Source: Candidatus Manganitrophus noduliformans (GTDB taxonomy: Bacteria; Nitrospirota; Nitrospiria; SBBL01; Manganitrophaceae). Taken from it: a DNA stretch of 64,000 nucleotides. Made by a program: the position numbers and the translations under genes. Below the pieces are notes generated by a model that saw nothing but the letters and a program-made list of their open reading frames with translations, was not told the DNA's origin and did no database searches. Positions 62,572 to 64,000 of the stretch are shown one piece after another (positions within the stretch are counted from its first letter, which is position 1; every line of letters begins with the position of its first letter). Location of the stretch: NCBI RefSeq assembly GCF_012184425.1, contig NZ_VTOW01000001.1:930001-994000 (forward strand), written 5' to 3'.

Positions 62572-64000
62572 ATGAAGCCATCCGAATTTCCTCCCCCCGT
62601 GCGGCCGGGGGAGTTCATCTCGCCGGTCACGTCGGGCCCGGAGAACCGGATCGAGGTCGGCATTCTCTTTGTCGGGGCCGGTCCGGCGAACCTCGCCGGG
62701 GCGATCCGGCTTGCGCAATTGCTCGATCAGGCGCCGGAGGTGAAAGCGGCCCTTGGCGAGTTCCCGATTGCGATCGTCGAAAAGGGAAAATATCCGGGGG
62801 CGCATCTCCTGGCCGGAGCGATCCTCAATCCGGTCTCGCTGAAAAGACTTTTCCCGGGTTTGAAAGAAGGGGAGTTCCCGCTCGAAGTCCCCGTCCAAAA
62901 AGAGGCGCTTTATCTTCTCTCCCAGGAGAAGGAGTATAAAGTCCCCCTCCCGCCGACGATGCGCAACCATGGAAATTACGTCATCTCGGTCAGCCGGTTC
63001 GGAAAGTGGCTCGCGGAGCAGGCCGAGGCGCTCGGCGTTTCCATCTTTAGCGAGACCGCCGGCGCGAAGCTCCTGGTCGAAAACGGCGCCATCCGCGGGG
63101 TAAAGAGCGGCGACAAGGGACGCGATCGGACCGGCGCGCCAATGGAGAATTTTCAGGAGGGGGCCGAGATCCTTGCCAAGGCGACGGTTCTCGGAGAAGG
63201 GGCGCAGGGGCACCTGACGCAAACGGCGATTGCCCACTTCGAGATCACCCGCCTAAATCCACAGACCTACTCGCTCGGGGTAAAGGAGATCTGGGAAGTT
63301 CCCCATCCTCCTGAAGAGGTCATCCACACGATGGGATGGCCGCTCCGGGGTGAAAAGAAATATAACGAGTTCGGGGGAAGTTTCCTCTATCCGATGGGGG
63401 GAAACCTGGTTTCGCTCGGCCTTGTCGTCGGCCTCGGATACCGCAACGCCTGCACGTCGGTCCACGATCTGCTGCAATTGATGAAAACCCATCCCTTCTT
63501 CCGGAAGATCCTGGAAGGGGGCCGGCGGCTTGAGAACGGATGGGGAGCAAAGACGATCCCGGAAGGAGGCTATTATTCGGTTCCCGATCGTCTTCATCTC
63601 CCGGGGGGATTGCTCGTCGGCGATTCGGCGGGGTTCCTCAATGTCCCGGCGCTGAAGGGGATTCACTATGCGATGGCTTCCGGGATGCTCGCCGCCGAGG
63701 CGATCTTCGAGGCGTTGAAATCGGGAAAGGATCTCGGTCAGCCTGATGCGCTTTCGGGATACGATGCCGCCGTTCGGAAGAGCTTCATTCTCCGAGACCT
63801 CCATCGTGTCCGGAACATGCGCCAGGCGTTCGACCACGGGTTTGTGCCGGGGATGTTGCTCGCGGGGCTGATGACGGTCACCGGCGGGGCTTTTCCGGGG
63901 TGGCGCTTTCAGACGCGGCGGGATGCCGACGAGCCGCTTTTGTTGGAAAAGAGGGAGTATCCCAAGCCCGATGGGAAGTACATCTTCGACAAACTGACCA
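62572..64000 (+). CDS. electron-transfer flavoprotein:ubiquinone oxidoreductase, partial
   Basis: The first 476 residues; the gene runs off the window end. AAGGAG precedes the ATG. The FAD-binding Rossmann motif is slightly changed (ILFVGAGPANLAGAIRLAQL). It continues with family blocks GAHLLAGAILNPVSLKRLFP, GGSFLYPMGG and LLVGDSAGFLNVPALKGIHY. The C-terminal 4Fe-4S part is not in view. ETF-QO passes electrons from ETF to quinone. The frame includes LENGWGAKTIPEGGYYSVP, typical of this family. Confidence 0.9.
   Translation, partial: MKPSEFPPPVRPGEFISPVTSGPENRIEVGILFVGAGPANLAGAIRLAQLLDQAPEVKAALGEFPIAIVEKGKYPGAHLLAGAILNPVSLKRLFPGLKEGEFPLEVPVQKEALYLLSQEKEYKVPLPPTMRNHGNYVISVSRFGKWLAEQAEALGVSIFSETAGAKLLVENGAIRGVKSGDKGRDRTGAPMENFQEGAEILAKATVLGEGAQGHLTQTAIAHFEITRLNPQTYSLGVKEIWEVPHPPEEVIHTMGWPLRGEKKYNEFGGSFLYPMGGNLVSLGLVVGLGYRNACTSVHDLLQLMKTHPFFRKILEGGRRLENGWGAKTIPEGGYYSVPDRLHLPGGLLVGDSAGFLNVPALKGIHYAMASGMLAAEAIFEALKSGKDLGQPDALSGYDAAVRKSFILRDLHRVRNMRQAFDHGFVPGMLLAGLMTVTGGAFPGWRFQTRRDADEPLLLEKREYPKPDGKYIFDKLT

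Noticed and set aside
62440-63237. 265-codon minus-strand frame over the start of the ETF-QO gene
   Set aside because: Antisense shadow of a clear flavoprotein frame.

Overview
The window is about 58-60% GC and codes for a Gram-negative, copper-handling, respiratory bacterium. My best guess is the phylum Nitrospirota, possibly close to the manganese-oxidising Manganitrophus group. This rests on gene style (paired DUF507 genes, universal-stress/CBS/P-type ATPase islands, dispersed GTAGGGGC palindromes, giant multicopper oxidases, guanidine hydrolase). No rRNA or tRNA is present to confirm it, so the taxonomy is inference.

Layout. (1) 1-8861, all minus strand: a stress and low-energy-survival island holding a VIT1/CCC1 metal transporter, Zn alcohol dehydrogenase, a decayed PEP-synthase remnant, a cytochrome c, OsmC, three universal stress proteins, a Ca-type P-type ATPase, two CBS-pair proteins and a PAS-degenerate GGDEF protein. 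(2) 9087-13041: a lone receiver protein, two small secreted proteins, a TPR protein and a sigma-54 activator. (3) 13042-27427: the centrepiece. A canonical sigma-54 promoter precedes a 1604-residue secreted multicopper oxidase (MCO1). An eight-bladed PQQ-type propeller and a paralogous 1645-residue MCO2 (own sigma-70 promoter) follow, then two secreted proteins that each carry a type-1 copper site and a transthyretin-like domain. A small secreted protein related to one upstream of the cluster closes it. Each MCO is three fused two-domain units, a ceruloplasmin-like six-cupredoxin plan, with the full copper set only in the first unit. The likely job is extracytoplasmic oxidation of a metal such as Mn(II), Fe(II) or Cu(I), with electrons passing to the small cupredoxins. 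The substrate is not proven by sequence.

(4) 27530-38558: OB-fold and LRR proteins, a DUF507 pair, a CDF metal exporter, two amino-acid dehydrogenases, an agmatinase-family ureohydrolase, a class III aminotransferase and a cupin (nitrogen/amino-acid metabolism). (5) 38660-44852: two-component-free housekeeping and envelope genes (PAP2 phosphatase, zinc-ribbon protein, MscS channel, small lipoproteins). (6) 44853-49405: an accessory, scarred region with a Kelch remnant, a repeat, a perfect palindrome, a truncated TIR gene ending in a transposon-like end sequence, a nuclease-fold protein and a DUF4157/Het-C-like candidate injection-system effector. (7) 49480-64000: alkyladenine glycosylase, a permease next to a probable nickel guanidine hydrolase, a PAP2 lipoprotein, ChrA, hemerythrin, an AI-2E-family permease, two surface lipoproteins with Ig-like repeats (one broken by an amber codon) and the first part of an ETF-quinone oxidoreductase.

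Paired inverted palindromes (GTAGGGGC...GCCCCTAC) sit in several intergenic gaps, and at least four genes are recent or decayed pseudogenes.
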